From Halorientalis pallida (GTDB lineage: Archaea; Halobacteriota; Halobacteria; Halobacteriales; Haloarculaceae): a DNA stretch of 64,000 bases. Both the position numbers and the translations under genes were made by a program. Position 1 is the first letter of the stretch, and each line of letters opens with the position of its first letter. This document shows positions 7,960-17,428 of this stretch, piece by piece. Below the pieces are notes generated by a model. It made no database searches, had not been told where the DNA came from, and saw only the letters and a program-made list of their open reading frames with translations. The stretch spans positions 227,623 to 291,622 of the forward strand of contig NZ_RDFA01000006.1 of NCBI RefSeq assembly GCF_004118325.1. Reading direction: 5' to 3'.

Positions 7960-9294
7960 CTACCGTACATCGGGAGCGACGAAGGATCGGTAGCCGATAA
8001 CCGTCGCTGCAGCAATTTCATCTTTCGCTGATTTCGGTGTGATCGTCAGTGTTGCGGACGTTTCAGTCCCGAGTCGTGCAACGGCCCCACGTTTGGTCTG
8101 CTGCCCGGACCCTGTTATGCCACTGATGCCAGTTTTGACGTTGTTTCCCTGCGCGTCAGCCGTCGAGAGTGCCGTGGTGACTTCGTCCCCGTCTGCTGTT
8201 CTGTACTCGACGACGAGCCGAACTGCTTTGGTATCTGTTGGCAATGCGATCGTATTCGACCCCGCCTGAAGCGGTATCGATTGGCTCCACGCGTTAATCT
8301 CGGTTAATCGGTCCAAACTGGGGATGTCGTCAAATTCTGCGAGACCGATTGAACCGTTATTATCCGCGGTGTCCTGCCCGTTGTAGTAGAACCGCGCTCG
8401 ACCGTCGATGTTCTGCACAGTGTCGTGTGTCCTGTTGTCCTTCAGCCACGACCCACCGTAGACCCACTTCTCTTCCCACGTCCCCGGCGGCCCCGTATCG
8501 AGGACGCGCCCGGACACTGGAACGAACTCGAACCCGTCCCCGACCATGGCGTAGGTCTCACGCTGATCCGGTTCGTTCTCTAATAACCGTCCGACCATCG
8601 CGGTGAGACAGTACTGGTCGTCCGCGGCGAAGACACTGACGTTCCCGATGATCGTCCCGCTCCGTGGAAAGGCATCGGCCGTCGAAATCACGCCTCGGGG
8701 CCGGAGGTCACCGTGGTCACCGACCGCACAAAAGAGGACACAGTGGCTGTCCCCCGCGTCCGGGTCTGCCCACCCCTTCGTCCAGTAGAAGCCATAATAC
8801 ACATTGGTCGAGCCGATACTGACCATGTCTGTCAACTGGGGGTTCCGACAGGCGCCGCCGAATTTCTCCTCGAGTTCCTCGCTGGTCAACGCAGGACTTC
8901 GACCGTCGTCCCGCAGCTTTGTCGGATGCTCTCCCACGGCATGGCCGATGCTCCCACCGTCTTCTCCGCCGTCGGCTCTGTAGTACAGATGATACCGGTT
9001 CTCCGACGCTTCGTATACGAAGACCGGATGATGTATCTCGTTCACCGACAGGCTGCCGTCGGCGGGGCCGAACGTTGTGTCAGTCAATCGCCACTCTATG
9101 CCATCAGTACTCCTCCAGAGACGGAACCGACGACGGTTTTGATCGAGTTCATCGGACTTGACGAACATGAAATAGTCGCCGTCGACGCGAACGACCGCGG
9201 GTTGGTACTGTTCATATTCGGCAGCCGGATTCTGGTATGGTGTTATCAATGGATTGGCATCGTGCTTCGAACTCGACCACATCGAGAATTGCAA
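7960..9294 (-). CDS. glycosidase-like beta-propeller protein
   Basis: A 444-residue protein with no signal peptide. The first ~330 residues look like a five-bladed beta-propeller of the GH43/GH32/GH68/GH117 type: repeated W/Y-rich strands such as YQPAVVRVDGDYFMFV, FRLWRSTDGIEW, HHPVFVYEASENRYHLYY and WVYGGSWL. The last ~110 residues (from about LQAGSNTIALPTD) form a beta-rich accessory domain. I cannot assign the catalytic acids with confidence. It is transcribed against its neighbours inside the glycan locus. It may trim or bind glycans, but the lack of a visible export signal is odd for a glycosidase. Confidence 0.65.
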   Translation of the reverse strand: MQFSMWSSSKHDANPLITPYQNPAAEYEQYQPAVVRVDGDYFMFVKSDELDQNRRRFRLWRSTDGIEWRLTDTTFGPADGSLSVNEIHHPVFVYEASENRYHLYYRADGGEDGGSIGHAVGEHPTKLRDDGRSPALTSEELEEKFGGACRNPQLTDMVSIGSTNVYYGFYWTKGWADPDAGDSHCVLFCAVGDHGDLRPRGVISTADAFPRSGTIIGNVSVFAADDQYCLTAMVGRLLENEPDQRETYAMVGDGFEFVPVSGRVLDTGPPGTWEEKWVYGGSWLKDNRTHDTVQNIDGRARFYYNGQDTADNNGSIGLAEFDDIPSLDRLTEINAWSQSIPLQAGSNTIALPTDTKAVRLVVEYRTADGDEVTTALSTADAQGNNVKTGISGITGSGQQTKRGAVARLGTETSATLTITPKSAKDEIAAATVIGYRSFVAPDVR

Positions 9295-9520
9295 TGGGTG
9301 CCGGTCGAAATAAGCTTACTGACAGTCATTGTAAAGTGATCGCTTCAGGGACCGATGCCACAGTGGATTCTTCAGCTCTGGAGAGCGTAATCCCGTTTCC
9401 TTTATTAATAATATCTCTTGTGATCGGTAGTTGCTTATTGTAGAAAAAATTTATCATGTAGACAATGCAGCAAATCTACCGTAAATTTATTGATGTGAAG
9501 CTCAGGGACTGTCGGTTGTT
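9295..9520. other. AT-rich intergenic region without a gene
   Basis: About 225 bases, clearly richer in A/T than the surroundings (for example TTATTAATAATATC near 9400). No open frame with recognisable protein features was found. It separates the propeller gene from a sulfatase remnant and may mark a junction left by rearrangement. Confidence 0.5.
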
Positions 9521-9850
9521 CAACGAGTCGTGGTTCTAGGGGACAGAGCGGACTTTTTCGGAAATACAGAATCCGGACGAGTACGGACTGAGCTAAGCAG
9601 TGCCCCGTCAGCACTCTACAAATTTGTCCGCTCGTTCGCCGAAACCGGTGGATCCGAGCGGGCACTGACGACTTTGAAGCCAATCCGCTCTCACAAGACC
9701 CTCACTAGACAAGCACAAGATGTACGAGCGGCTCGCGTTAGCACTCGAATACTATCTTGATGGCACAAACCGGTCGTGTGAATCGAACCCTGAACAGCGG
9801 AAAATTGACGATTTGGAGCAAATCTGTGGGCGCTGGAGTATTTGGAGTAA
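9521..9850 (+). pseudogene. decayed C-terminal fragment of a sulfatase-like gene
   Basis: This stretch aligns by eye, base for base in many places, with 6671-7007, the end of the sulfatase-like gene. Shared segments include AACGAGTCGTGGTTCTA, TTGTCCGCTCGTTCGCCGA (versus TCGTCC...) and ACGAGCGGCTCGCGTTAGC. The final LEYLE-stop corresponds to GYLE-stop. Several indels and stops break the frame, and no N-terminal or catalytic part remains. It looks like the residue of a duplicated or replaced paralogue just ahead of the FkbM gene. Confidence 0.8.
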
Positions 9851-9897
9851 GAGTAAAGAACTCCCCGCTTAACCAACGAAACGTAACTCCCGACAAC

Positions 9898-10863
9898 ATG
9901 AGCAGTAAACTAATAAAACATATGCCGAAATCAGCACTTTCGTTCGTGCGGGGTACCGCCGCACGGTATCTCCCCGAAGGTGGCCCCAAAGATTGGCTTA
10001 GACAGAAATATACGGTGTCCGAACGAACAGCAAAGGTTGAGCAACTCGACATCGTTGACTCCGGTTTCGGAACCATCGAGGGCGAGACGTATCCGTACAT
10101 CGAACTGGCGAACGGACATGTCTTCTATGGCTACACGTCCGACGAGTACGAGAACGATTATGCGCAACTCGATCAAGCGATCAAAGACGTTCTTATTCCC
10201 GAAGCTTACTTTGTCGCGTACGACTATTACCGGAGCTACGTAGATACCAGCATATTCGACCAAATCAAATACTACGATCCGAAGCCGGGTGATACGGTTG
10301 TCCAGGTCGGCCCCTACCACGGCCACTTCACTACGAAGTTATCACACATGGTTGGTGAAGAGGGAACCGTCGTCGCTATTGAAGCCCACCCGGAAAATCA
10401 CCGACTGCTCGAGGCCAATGTTCGAGAGAACTGTCTTGACAACGTCAGGACACTAAACAGGGCGGTTTCTAACACAGACGGCGATCTCGAGTTCTACGTG
10501 ACGACGGGTGCGAGTGGGAAAACGTACAGCCTCAAACGGGAAAATTTCGACGAGTTTGATGAAATTACGGAAGACATGATCTCGACGATTACGGTCGAGG
10601 GCTTGACCCTAGATGGAATCGTCGACGATATGGAGATAGAATCCGTCGACTATCTCATCTTAACTGTGAATATGGAAGAAGCGAACATCCTCCGTGGCGC
10701 TTTCCGGACCTTGCAAAAGGATCTGGATCTCGCCTTGGTCGCCTGTTCGGAACTATCGGCCATTGAAGAGATCCTAGCGGAGCACGGGTTTGAATACACG
10801 ATCGACGAGGCGTTCGCCCCCGTTGTCTATGCATCAAAGCGAGGGCTCGTGGACCCAGACTGA
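9898..10863 (+). CDS. FkbM family methyltransferase
   Basis: A 321-residue protein. The SAM-binding region is PGDTVVQVGPYHGHFT followed by GTVVAIEAHPENHRLLEAN, the FkbM pattern (strand, Gly loop, acidic residue, then N-rich helix). The family O-methylates sugars or lipid-linked glycans. The start at 9898 is preferred because an upstream in-frame codon at 9757 lies inside the sulfatase remnant and would add 47 residues unlike the family. The N-terminal ~110 residues before the SAM fold are of unknown role. Glycosyltransferase genes follow on the same strand. Confidence 0.85.
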   Translation: MSSKLIKHMPKSALSFVRGTAARYLPEGGPKDWLRQKYTVSERTAKVEQLDIVDSGFGTIEGETYPYIELANGHVFYGYTSDEYENDYAQLDQAIKDVLIPEAYFVAYDYYRSYVDTSIFDQIKYYDPKPGDTVVQVGPYHGHFTTKLSHMVGEEGTVVAIEAHPENHRLLEANVRENCLDNVRTLNRAVSNTDGDLEFYVTTGASGKTYSLKRENFDEFDEITEDMISTITVEGLTLDGIVDDMEIESVDYLILTVNMEEANILRGAFRTLQKDLDLALVACSELSAIEEILAEHGFEYTIDEAFAPVVYASKRGLVDPD

Positions 10864-10944
10864 GCGCCGCTCCTTGGAAGAATAGGTAGAACTGAGAAGA
10901 ACCACTGGCTCCCGAACGCAACGGTCCTGAAACCAACATTGATA

Positions 10945-12072
10945 ATGAAGCTGTTACAAGTCGGAAACGCTGCTAACTTGCCGTACGTCTGTTCAAAGCG
11001 GCTCAGAGACCGAGGTATCGAAACAGAGCAGGTGTTCCTCGACCGTCACGTGACGAACCATCCGCTCTGGATGGAAGTTGACACGGACCTCTCGGAACTA
11101 ACCGACCAGAGCGGGGATGCTAAGTGGGGGCCTGATCAGCAGCGACGGCTCGAAGACTGGGTCACTCCTGTGTCGGTCGATGCAGATGATGAACCACTGA
11201 AAGATCTGCACGCCCACTCGGAGATGGTGCGTCAGATTCGGGCCGTCGATTGCGATGTAATCCACGCTTGGAACATCTGGAGTGCGATCTGGGCCTCGTT
11301 CTCCGGGACACCGTACATATATCACATCACAGGACACTACGACTGGCAACGGGACCGACACGTCGACAGCACGCTCTTCAGGATTCCGCTGTACGTTCTG
11401 GTCAAACGTGCGATCCGAGGCGCATCGGTCGTCGTGGGCCTTGGAAAGTGGCTTAGTGACTTCCGCTCCCGATACGACCGGGCCGAGACGGCCGAGCTCG
11501 ATCCGCTTCTCGCCACCGAACTGTTCCATCCGGCCGAGGATACCCACACCGAACACGACGGTCTCGAACTGTTCGCCGGGGCGCGCCACGACTGGGAGAC
11601 CAAACGGAACGACGTCATGTTCGAGGCGCTTGCTGGGTTCAACGGATCCGACGTCCAGCTCACGACTATCGAGTGGGGCAACGACGTGGACCGCTCGAAG
11701 CGTCTGGTCTCGGAACTGGGGCTCCAGGATTCGGTCACGTTCGCACCGCTCATGTCGAAACCGCGGTTAGCCAGAGATATCCGGCACGCTGACGCCGTCT
11801 TGGATCAATTCCGGTTCGGGTTCGGGTCGCTAGCTAGGCAGTCGCTGGCCTGTGGCACGCCGTTGATATCGGCCGTCGACGAGTCGCGGTGGGAACACCC
11901 ACCGCCGATCATGCGGGCTTCGACCCCCGAGGAAGTGCGACAGCGACTCGGGGAACTGGAGACAGAGAGCGACGACGCCCGGGAACGGTCTGTCGCGTGG
12001 ATCGACCGTCACTACGACCAGGAGTCGCTGATGAACCGGTACGTGGACCTCTACGAGCGACACGCCGAGTGA
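10945..12072 (+). CDS. glycosyltransferase, GT4-like (GT-B fold)
   Basis: A 375-residue GT-B-like protein. The N-terminus, MKLLQVGNAANLPY, forms the first Rossmann strand. A C-terminal nucleotide-sugar region (FRFGFGSLARQSLACGTPLI) resembles the donor-binding E-x7-E loop, though the acidic residues are not clearly kept. The family adds a sugar to a lipid-linked acceptor at the inner face of the membrane. The ATG at 10945 fits the fold better than a TTG six bases upstream. The next gene follows at 12147, so they may share a transcript. Specific activity unknown. Confidence 0.75.
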   Translation: MKLLQVGNAANLPYVCSKRLRDRGIETEQVFLDRHVTNHPLWMEVDTDLSELTDQSGDAKWGPDQQRRLEDWVTPVSVDADDEPLKDLHAHSEMVRQIRAVDCDVIHAWNIWSAIWASFSGTPYIYHITGHYDWQRDRHVDSTLFRIPLYVLVKRAIRGASVVVGLGKWLSDFRSRYDRAETAELDPLLATELFHPAEDTHTEHDGLELFAGARHDWETKRNDVMFEALAGFNGSDVQLTTIEWGNDVDRSKRLVSELGLQDSVTFAPLMSKPRLARDIRHADAVLDQFRFGFGSLARQSLACGTPLISAVDESRWEHPPPIMRASTPEEVRQRLGELETESDDARERSVAWIDRHYDQESLMNRYVDLYERHAE

Positions 12073-12146
12073 AACCTGGGAGTTGGTTTCGGAACCGAAA
12101 GGCATTATCCCTGAGGCCCTGATTGAGGCCCAAGGCCATCGTCGCT

Positions 12147-13082
12147 ATGTATTCGTTCTCACAACTTCGGAAAGGGCTGGCACACCCTGTTCTCGTCGGT
12201 CGAGAACTCAACCGACTCTATTTCCGACGGCGTGGCGACGCCGGGTACAACACGAAAGGCATCGACGTCTTCGAGGAAGACTGGGACAATCTGATCGTTC
12301 TCGACGCCTGCCGCTACGACCTCTTCCGTGACCGAAACACGCTTGGTGGGGGCCTGGAATCTCGGATCTCTCGCGGTTCGAGTACCCGGGACTTCCTTCG
12401 GGGGAACTTCGCCGATCGCATGTTTCCGGACACCGTCTACGTAACCGCCAATCCGGTTCCCTATCACTACCGCGAAGAGATCAGAGCAGAGTTCCACGAC
12501 GTGATCCACGTCTGGAAGGAAGAGGGGTGGGACGAGGAACTCGGGACGGTCCGCCCGGAGACGACGACCGAGTACGCCCGCCGCGCCGCCGAGGAGTATC
12601 CAAACAAACGGCTGATCGTCCACTACATCCAACCGCACTACCCGTTCCTCGACGCGAGCCTGGAGTTCGACAAGGGTCACCTTGCCGATCCGGACGTCGA
12701 GGATCCGGACCCGAACTTCTGGCGGCGACGGCTCCTGGGCGACCTCGATGTCTCGACGGAGACGCTCTGGACCGCTTACGCCGAGAACCTGGACGCCGTG
12801 TTGCCTCACGTGACCGATCTTCTTTCGGACCTCACTGGAAAGACGGTCGTCACGTCGGATCACGGGAACGTCTTCGGCGAGCGTGCATTCCCGTTCCCTA
12901 TCCGGGAGTGGGGCCACCCCTCGGGCGTCTACATTCCGGACCTCGTCACGGTCCCGTGGCTCATCTGTGACGGTGACGGCGAGCGAAAGGAGATCACTGC
13001 GGGCGATACCACGACAGATCTATCGGAGGTCGACGACGGAACGGTCGCGGAGCGTCTCAACAGTCTCGGATACGTAGAGTGA
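12147..13082 (+). CDS. alkaline-phosphatase-superfamily (sulfatase-like) protein
   Basis: A 311-residue, short member of the superfamily. It shows NLIVLDACRYD (metal Asp), RGSSTRDF (candidate Thr nucleophile), HYIQPHYPFL, TSDHGN (metal Asp/His) and EWGHPSG (metal His). It lacks the Cys of sulfatases and ends with LNSLGYVE, like its two relatives in the locus. Proteins of this type occur beside haloarchaeal glycan genes and may transfer or remove a phosphoryl or sulfuryl group; the reaction cannot be decided here. The ATG at 12147 is chosen; a TTG at 12123 is also in frame. It converges with 13098. Confidence 0.78.
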   Translation: MYSFSQLRKGLAHPVLVGRELNRLYFRRRGDAGYNTKGIDVFEEDWDNLIVLDACRYDLFRDRNTLGGGLESRISRGSSTRDFLRGNFADRMFPDTVYVTANPVPYHYREEIRAEFHDVIHVWKEEGWDEELGTVRPETTTEYARRAAEEYPNKRLIVHYIQPHYPFLDASLEFDKGHLADPDVEDPDPNFWRRRLLGDLDVSTETLWTAYAENLDAVLPHVTDLLSDLTGKTVVTSDHGNVFGERAFPFPIREWGHPSGVYIPDLVTVPWLICDGDGERKEITAGDTTTDLSEVDDGTVAERLNSLGYVE

Positions 13083-13097
13083 TCGGCCGCGCGACGC

Positions 13098-14405
13098 TCA
13101 TTCCATGTAGCCCAGTTTCTTCAGCCGATCTCTCACCTCGTCGTCTTTGATGTCCGTAGACGTCTGGGCTTGGTCCGACACGGCGTCCCGATTCCGGTGT
13201 GTGGCGGCAATGTCGCGGAACCGTTCGAGTTGCTCGTCGGCCTCGTTGGTGACTAACTTCCCTTCCAGATCGGCTTCGGTCCGGGCGTATAGTCGTTCTT
13301 TGTCCGCGACCTTGTCGAGGACGTACTTGTACTCACTGCTGACGAACGCGGCACGGTAGTCCGGCGTTAGCTCGGCTTCCCCGATGGCGATCGGGTCGCT
13401 CTCATCCCTCGCTACCAGTGACGTTCCCTCGAACGAAGACGGGGTGTCGGCACCGACGATGTCGAGGACGGTCGGGGCGACACTGATCAGTTCCGTCGGT
13501 TCAGTAACGACGCCGTCCTCGAGCGTTCCGGTCGGGTCGTCGATCACGAGCGGGACGTTGAGCAACACGTCTTCGGTGCGATGGGGATGACTGTAGTACC
13601 CGTGTTCGTCGAATCCGTCGCCGTGGTCTGCAGTGATGATAACGAGCGTCGGGCGGTCCGTCGTTTCGGTCACAGTCTCGACGAGACGGCCAATCTCCGA
13701 ATCGGTATATGCGACCTCCTCTCGATAGGTTTCGAGCAATTCACGGTGTTCTTTGTCGGTGATATCTTCTGGGGAGTGAACTGCCTTCTGCCAGAGACGC
13801 TCTCCCCGAAATTTGTTGTAGTAGACGAACCCGTCCTTGCGCTGGTATGGACCGTGAACGTCCATGTAGTGGGTCCAGAGGAAGAGTGGGTCCTCGGAGT
13901 CTTGCTCGTCGGTCCATTCGATGGCTCGGTCGGTGATCGTTTCGGCCGGGATGTACGCGTGTGTCCGGAGTAACCGTCGTAGTTTGTTCGTTAGGAGTTT
14001 GAAACTCCCGGGGAGTGACAGACCGGAGAACGGGAGATCGGCGTCAAATGTGTCGAAACCACGGTCGAATTCGAAGAGATTCGACAGCAACGGATTCGAG
14101 TGGAACCCGGCCGTCCGGTAGCCTTTGTCGGAAACCGCTTCGGCCAGCATCGTTCCCTCGGTCAGGTAGACGCCGACTACGTCCCCAGCAAACGACGTGT
14201 AGGTGAGTGCCGAGGGGTACCGGCCGGTGAACAGCGATGGCATCGAAAACGTGGTGAACGGACCTTGCGCGTACGCGTTGGTGTAGGTTGTGCCGTCCTC
14301 TGCTACGGCGTCGATACCCGGTGTATCGACCGGCGAGTCGGCGATACAACTGACGTAATCGGCACGTAGAGAGTCGACGGTAACGAAGAGGACGTTCGGG
14401 TTCAT
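13098..14405 (-). CDS. sulfatase-like / alkaline-phosphatase-superfamily protein
   Basis: A 435-residue protein beginning MNPNVLFVTVDSLRADY (metal Asp), with PFTTFSMPSLFTGRYP as the nucleophile loop (Ser at the position of the sulfatase Cys, SxPS), FLWTHYMDVHGPY, and ITADHGDGFDEHGYYSHPH carrying metal Asp/His residues. A Ser-type sulfatase would need an anaerobic maturase (AtsB); none is seen nearby, so direct Ser or phospho chemistry is possible. No signal peptide. The tail LKKLGYME matches the other two relatives. It is divergent from the glycosyltransferase at 14625; an AT-rich stretch near 14441-14452 probably contains its promoter. Confidence 0.85.
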   Translation of the reverse strand: MNPNVLFVTVDSLRADYVSCIADSPVDTPGIDAVAEDGTTYTNAYAQGPFTTFSMPSLFTGRYPSALTYTSFAGDVVGVYLTEGTMLAEAVSDKGYRTAGFHSNPLLSNLFEFDRGFDTFDADLPFSGLSLPGSFKLLTNKLRRLLRTHAYIPAETITDRAIEWTDEQDSEDPLFLWTHYMDVHGPYQRKDGFVYYNKFRGERLWQKAVHSPEDITDKEHRELLETYREEVAYTDSEIGRLVETVTETTDRPTLVIITADHGDGFDEHGYYSHPHRTEDVLLNVPLVIDDPTGTLEDGVVTEPTELISVAPTVLDIVGADTPSSFEGTSLVARDESDPIAIGEAELTPDYRAAFVSSEYKYVLDKVADKERLYARTEADLEGKLVTNEADEQLERFRDIAATHRNRDAVSDQAQTSTDIKDDEVRDRLKKLGYME

Positions 14406-14624
14406 TTCAGTGGATGTATCCGGTGTCGCATTCCCTCTGCGACTATTTATTCATCCCGCCTTCCGGAACTGTGTCCCAGCCGTCGATACGGCTAGGTAAT
14501 CGAATACGATATGATCGATCTCTCGGTGATGAGACATCACCCGCGATGCTGACCGAAACACAAAAATACGGATGCTTTGTAGAGGGTGACGAATTGTGAT
14601 CGCCGTTAGTGTTCAGTGATCTTT

Positions 14625-15794
14625 ATGAGTGAATCTGACGACATACTCGTCAACGCCGTCTCTTTCAGCAGCGGTTCTCTCCTCCGTGAATTTCATCTCT
14701 TGAAAGAGTTACCGGATGTCGAATCGACGAACCAGTATCACGTCCTCTGTACGTCGGAGGTGGCAGAGCGGTTGGGCGATACGGATCCCGTGATTAATCT
14801 CTACCCCGTCGTCCCGAAGGAAAACGGGTTTCTACAGCCCATTCAGACGCCGCGACGGATCTTCTGGGAGAACGTCGATTTGCTCCGGTGGGCACGCCGT
14901 ATTGACCCCGATCTGCTGTACTTTCCGTCACATATCTCGAACGTGCTCAATTTCACGCCGAAAATCGTCGCCGTCCGGAACATCGCGCCATTCTATCCGA
15001 GCGCCCAGCCCAACAGGACGCTCCGCGAGTCGGCCCGGTTACGCGCGCTCCGAATCGCGACGCGGCTGTCGGTGCGACAAGCCAAGAGGATCGTGTTTTT
15101 CACGCAGGCCACGCTTGACCGCGTCGCTGAGTACATTCCGAGCGTCACCGAGAAAGCGGTCGTGATCCCACACGGCGTGCCTGAGGGGTTCGGGCCGGTC
15201 GAACCGGACCCGGAAATACTCGCGTCGTATAATCTCCCGGAAGAGTATCTTCTGTCGGTCTCGAACGTCGCTCGATACAAGAACTACCTCCAACTCGTCG
15301 AGGGATACGCCAAGGCCTGTGAGCAGAGCGACGGAGTCCCCGACCTCTGTCTCGTCGGAAAAGTAATCGACGACGGATATTCCGAGGAATTAGACGCAAA
15401 AATCCGATCGCTCGGTATCGCGGACCGCGTCCACAGGATAGGGTTTGTGGATCACGGCGATCTCCCACACCTACACAGTGCGAGCACGGGCTTTCTGTTC
15501 AGTTCCGCCTGCGAGAATGCCCCGATCACACTGATCGAAGCGCTCGCGTGTGGCTCCGCGATTGCCAGCTCGAACCGTACGTCGATGCCGGAAATCTGCG
15601 GTGAGGCCGCGCTGTATTTCGACCCGTACCGTCCGGATAGCATCGCCGACAGCATCGGTACCCTCGCGACCGAGGCCGACACGAGGGACGCGCTCGAAGA
15701 CGCCGCACTGGACCGTGCAAAGGAGTTCTCTTGGAAAGATTCGGCCCGAAAGACTTGCAGTGTGTTCGACGAAGTGATACGAGAGGGCGTCTGA
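14625..15794 (+). CDS. glycosyltransferase family 4
   Basis: A 389-residue GT-B enzyme. The C-terminal Glycos_transf_1 domain is clear: EYLLSVSNVARYKNYLQLV (start of the donor domain), RIGFVDHGDLPHLHSAS, and SSACENAPITLIEALACG, which contains the E-x7-E donor-binding motif. The N-terminal acceptor domain begins at ILVNAVSFSSG. The family uses NDP-sugars with retention of configuration. The ATG at 14625 is preferred over an in-frame GTG nine bases upstream. A Wzy/WaaL-like membrane gene follows 115 bases later on the same strand. Confidence 0.9.
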   Translation: MSESDDILVNAVSFSSGSLLREFHLLKELPDVESTNQYHVLCTSEVAERLGDTDPVINLYPVVPKENGFLQPIQTPRRIFWENVDLLRWARRIDPDLLYFPSHISNVLNFTPKIVAVRNIAPFYPSAQPNRTLRESARLRALRIATRLSVRQAKRIVFFTQATLDRVAEYIPSVTEKAVVIPHGVPEGFGPVEPDPEILASYNLPEEYLLSVSNVARYKNYLQLVEGYAKACEQSDGVPDLCLVGKVIDDGYSEELDAKIRSLGIADRVHRIGFVDHGDLPHLHSASTGFLFSSACENAPITLIEALACGSAIASSNRTSMPEICGEAALYFDPYRPDSIADSIGTLATEADTRDALEDAALDRAKEFSWKDSARKTCSVFDEVIREGV

Positions 15795-15909
15795 TGTCTC
15801 GAAATCACCACCGAAGGTTCGTCGTCGGACGCCTGCCTGCACTGCTAACCGCGTTCACTGCTAGTTCGCGCGTGGGACCGCCCACTGGCGCTCACGCCAA
15901 GACAGAGCG

Positions 15910-17343
15910 ATGCTGACGCTCCCGACCCTCATCACCGCTGTCCAGATCTGTGCGCTGGTCGTACTGGTCGTCAGATACCAATCTCTGTTCTCGAGTTACA
16001 CCGAGAAGGTGCTTCTCTGGCTGTTCGCACTGAGTTTAGTTGTGACCCAACTGCTCGCGATTGTATTCGCCCGGTTTGTATCGATCGGTGACGCCAAGGT
16101 CGAACTGATCATCGAAACGCTCGCGGTTGGCGGCCCACTCCTGGCAATCCTGTGTATCGCCATCGTCGCGCTGGTGACACGGACGCAGCGATTCGTCGTC
16201 TCGGTCCACCGCTATGAGATTGTGATCGGTCTCTTCGGTCTGTACAACCTCGTGACCCTCGTGATCGGACTCGCTATGGGCAACGACCTTTCACATCTCC
16301 TCTCGGATACGTACAAACTGGTCATCTTTCCTCTGGGATATCTGGCCGTTCTGATCATCGTTGACCGCGAACGGATCTTCGAGTGGTTTCGTGCAGTCTA
16401 CGCGCTCGTCACCGTTTCGTTGCTCGCGACTTTTGCGAAGCAGGTGCTCTCGCTACTAAGTGGTTCTTTCGCCGAAATCAGCGCCTCATTAGGCGTTTTC
16501 TATCTAGTGCCGCTCCTCTTGATGACGCTCTCTACCCCTGAGGCACGTGACCCGCTTCCGATATCCAGAACCGCACAGTTTGGATTGCTCCTTGTCTCCG
16601 TTGGTAGCATCATCCTCTCGCTGAGTCGGGGCGACTGGATCGTGACGATGTGTGTCGTCGGGGTCTTTCTGCTCACTTCGACTCGCAAGCGGACCCTTCT
16701 TCGACCGCTGAAAAGCATCCCTGGTGTTGCTTTCGCCGGTGTACTTGGGGTAACGCTGTTCGTCGAGGGCGAAACCATACTGGCCCAGATCAGGAACAAG
16801 ACGCTACGCGTTTTGAATGACATCGCGATGCTCGAACAGTTCCTTGCGTACGAACGCCGTGCACGTGGCTCGCTGGCACAGAAGATCGCTGAAGCGTTGG
16901 ACGTACTCAAGCACATGGCGGAGCACGGGTCACTGTTGCAGTACCTCTTCGGGTTTGGGAACGGTGCCCAGTACGAGACCGTCATCAGCAAGGTCTCGAG
17001 TTCCAGGGCCATCCTGTACGGCGACATCAATCACCAGATCCACAACTTTCTGTTCGCTCAACTGTTCCGTCGTGGGATTCTCGGCGTTATTTTGGGCCTC
17101 TGGCTGTTCGTCTCCGCAATCCTCGTCTACTTCCGGGCGTGGAAGCGAGCGGCCAGCAGGAATCGTGCGCTATACGGGGCCATCTTCCTGACTCTCGTCG
17201 CTGTGTTCGTCAAACTGATGTCAACCGCGGCGGTATTCTACCACACCCGGCTCATTGTCTTTCTTGGACTCGCCGGTGTTCTGTTGCGAACCGCAGAGTG
17301 GACTCCAGACGAGGATCTCGAGGAAACGACGAGTCAGCCGTAA
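15910..17343 (+). CDS. O-antigen polymerase/ligase-like (Wzy/WaaL) polytopic membrane protein
   Basis: A 477-residue protein with about ten to twelve hydrophobic segments spread over its length (for example LITAVQICALVVLVV at the start, WLFALSLVVTQLLAIVF, and LFVSAILVYF near the end). A hydrophilic loop around residues 295-375 contains GFGNGAQYETV. This layout matches the Wzy/WaaL superfamily, which polymerises or transfers lipid-linked glycans outside the membrane. There is little sequence conservation in this family, so the call rests on topology and neighbours: glycosyltransferases on both sides and a glycosylphosphotransferase downstream. Confidence 0.75.
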   Translation: MLTLPTLITAVQICALVVLVVRYQSLFSSYTEKVLLWLFALSLVVTQLLAIVFARFVSIGDAKVELIIETLAVGGPLLAILCIAIVALVTRTQRFVVSVHRYEIVIGLFGLYNLVTLVIGLAMGNDLSHLLSDTYKLVIFPLGYLAVLIIVDRERIFEWFRAVYALVTVSLLATFAKQVLSLLSGSFAEISASLGVFYLVPLLLMTLSTPEARDPLPISRTAQFGLLLVSVGSIILSLSRGDWIVTMCVVGVFLLTSTRKRTLLRPLKSIPGVAFAGVLGVTLFVEGETILAQIRNKTLRVLNDIAMLEQFLAYERRARGSLAQKIAEALDVLKHMAEHGSLLQYLFGFGNGAQYETVISKVSSSRAILYGDINHQIHNFLFAQLFRRGILGVILGLWLFVSAILVYFRAWKRAASRNRALYGAIFLTLVAVFVKLMSTAAVFYHTRLIVFLGLAGVLLRTAEWTPDEDLEETTSQP

Positions 17344-17428
17344 GATGGCCGGCGGCCGAATGCGCGGCCAATCACTGAGGACAGCCAGACCGTCACGCTA
17401 AGGACACTCGCGTGTCGACTGATGCTCG

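Noticed and set aside
9757..9897. 47-codon N-terminal extension of the FkbM methyltransferase frame
   Set aside because: It lies within the sulfatase remnant and the first family-like residues begin at the ATG at 9898.
14414..14599. 61-codon open frame between the divergent sulfatase-like and GT4 genes
   Set aside because: It overlaps the region where both promoters must lie, has no family resemblance and host-atypical codon use.
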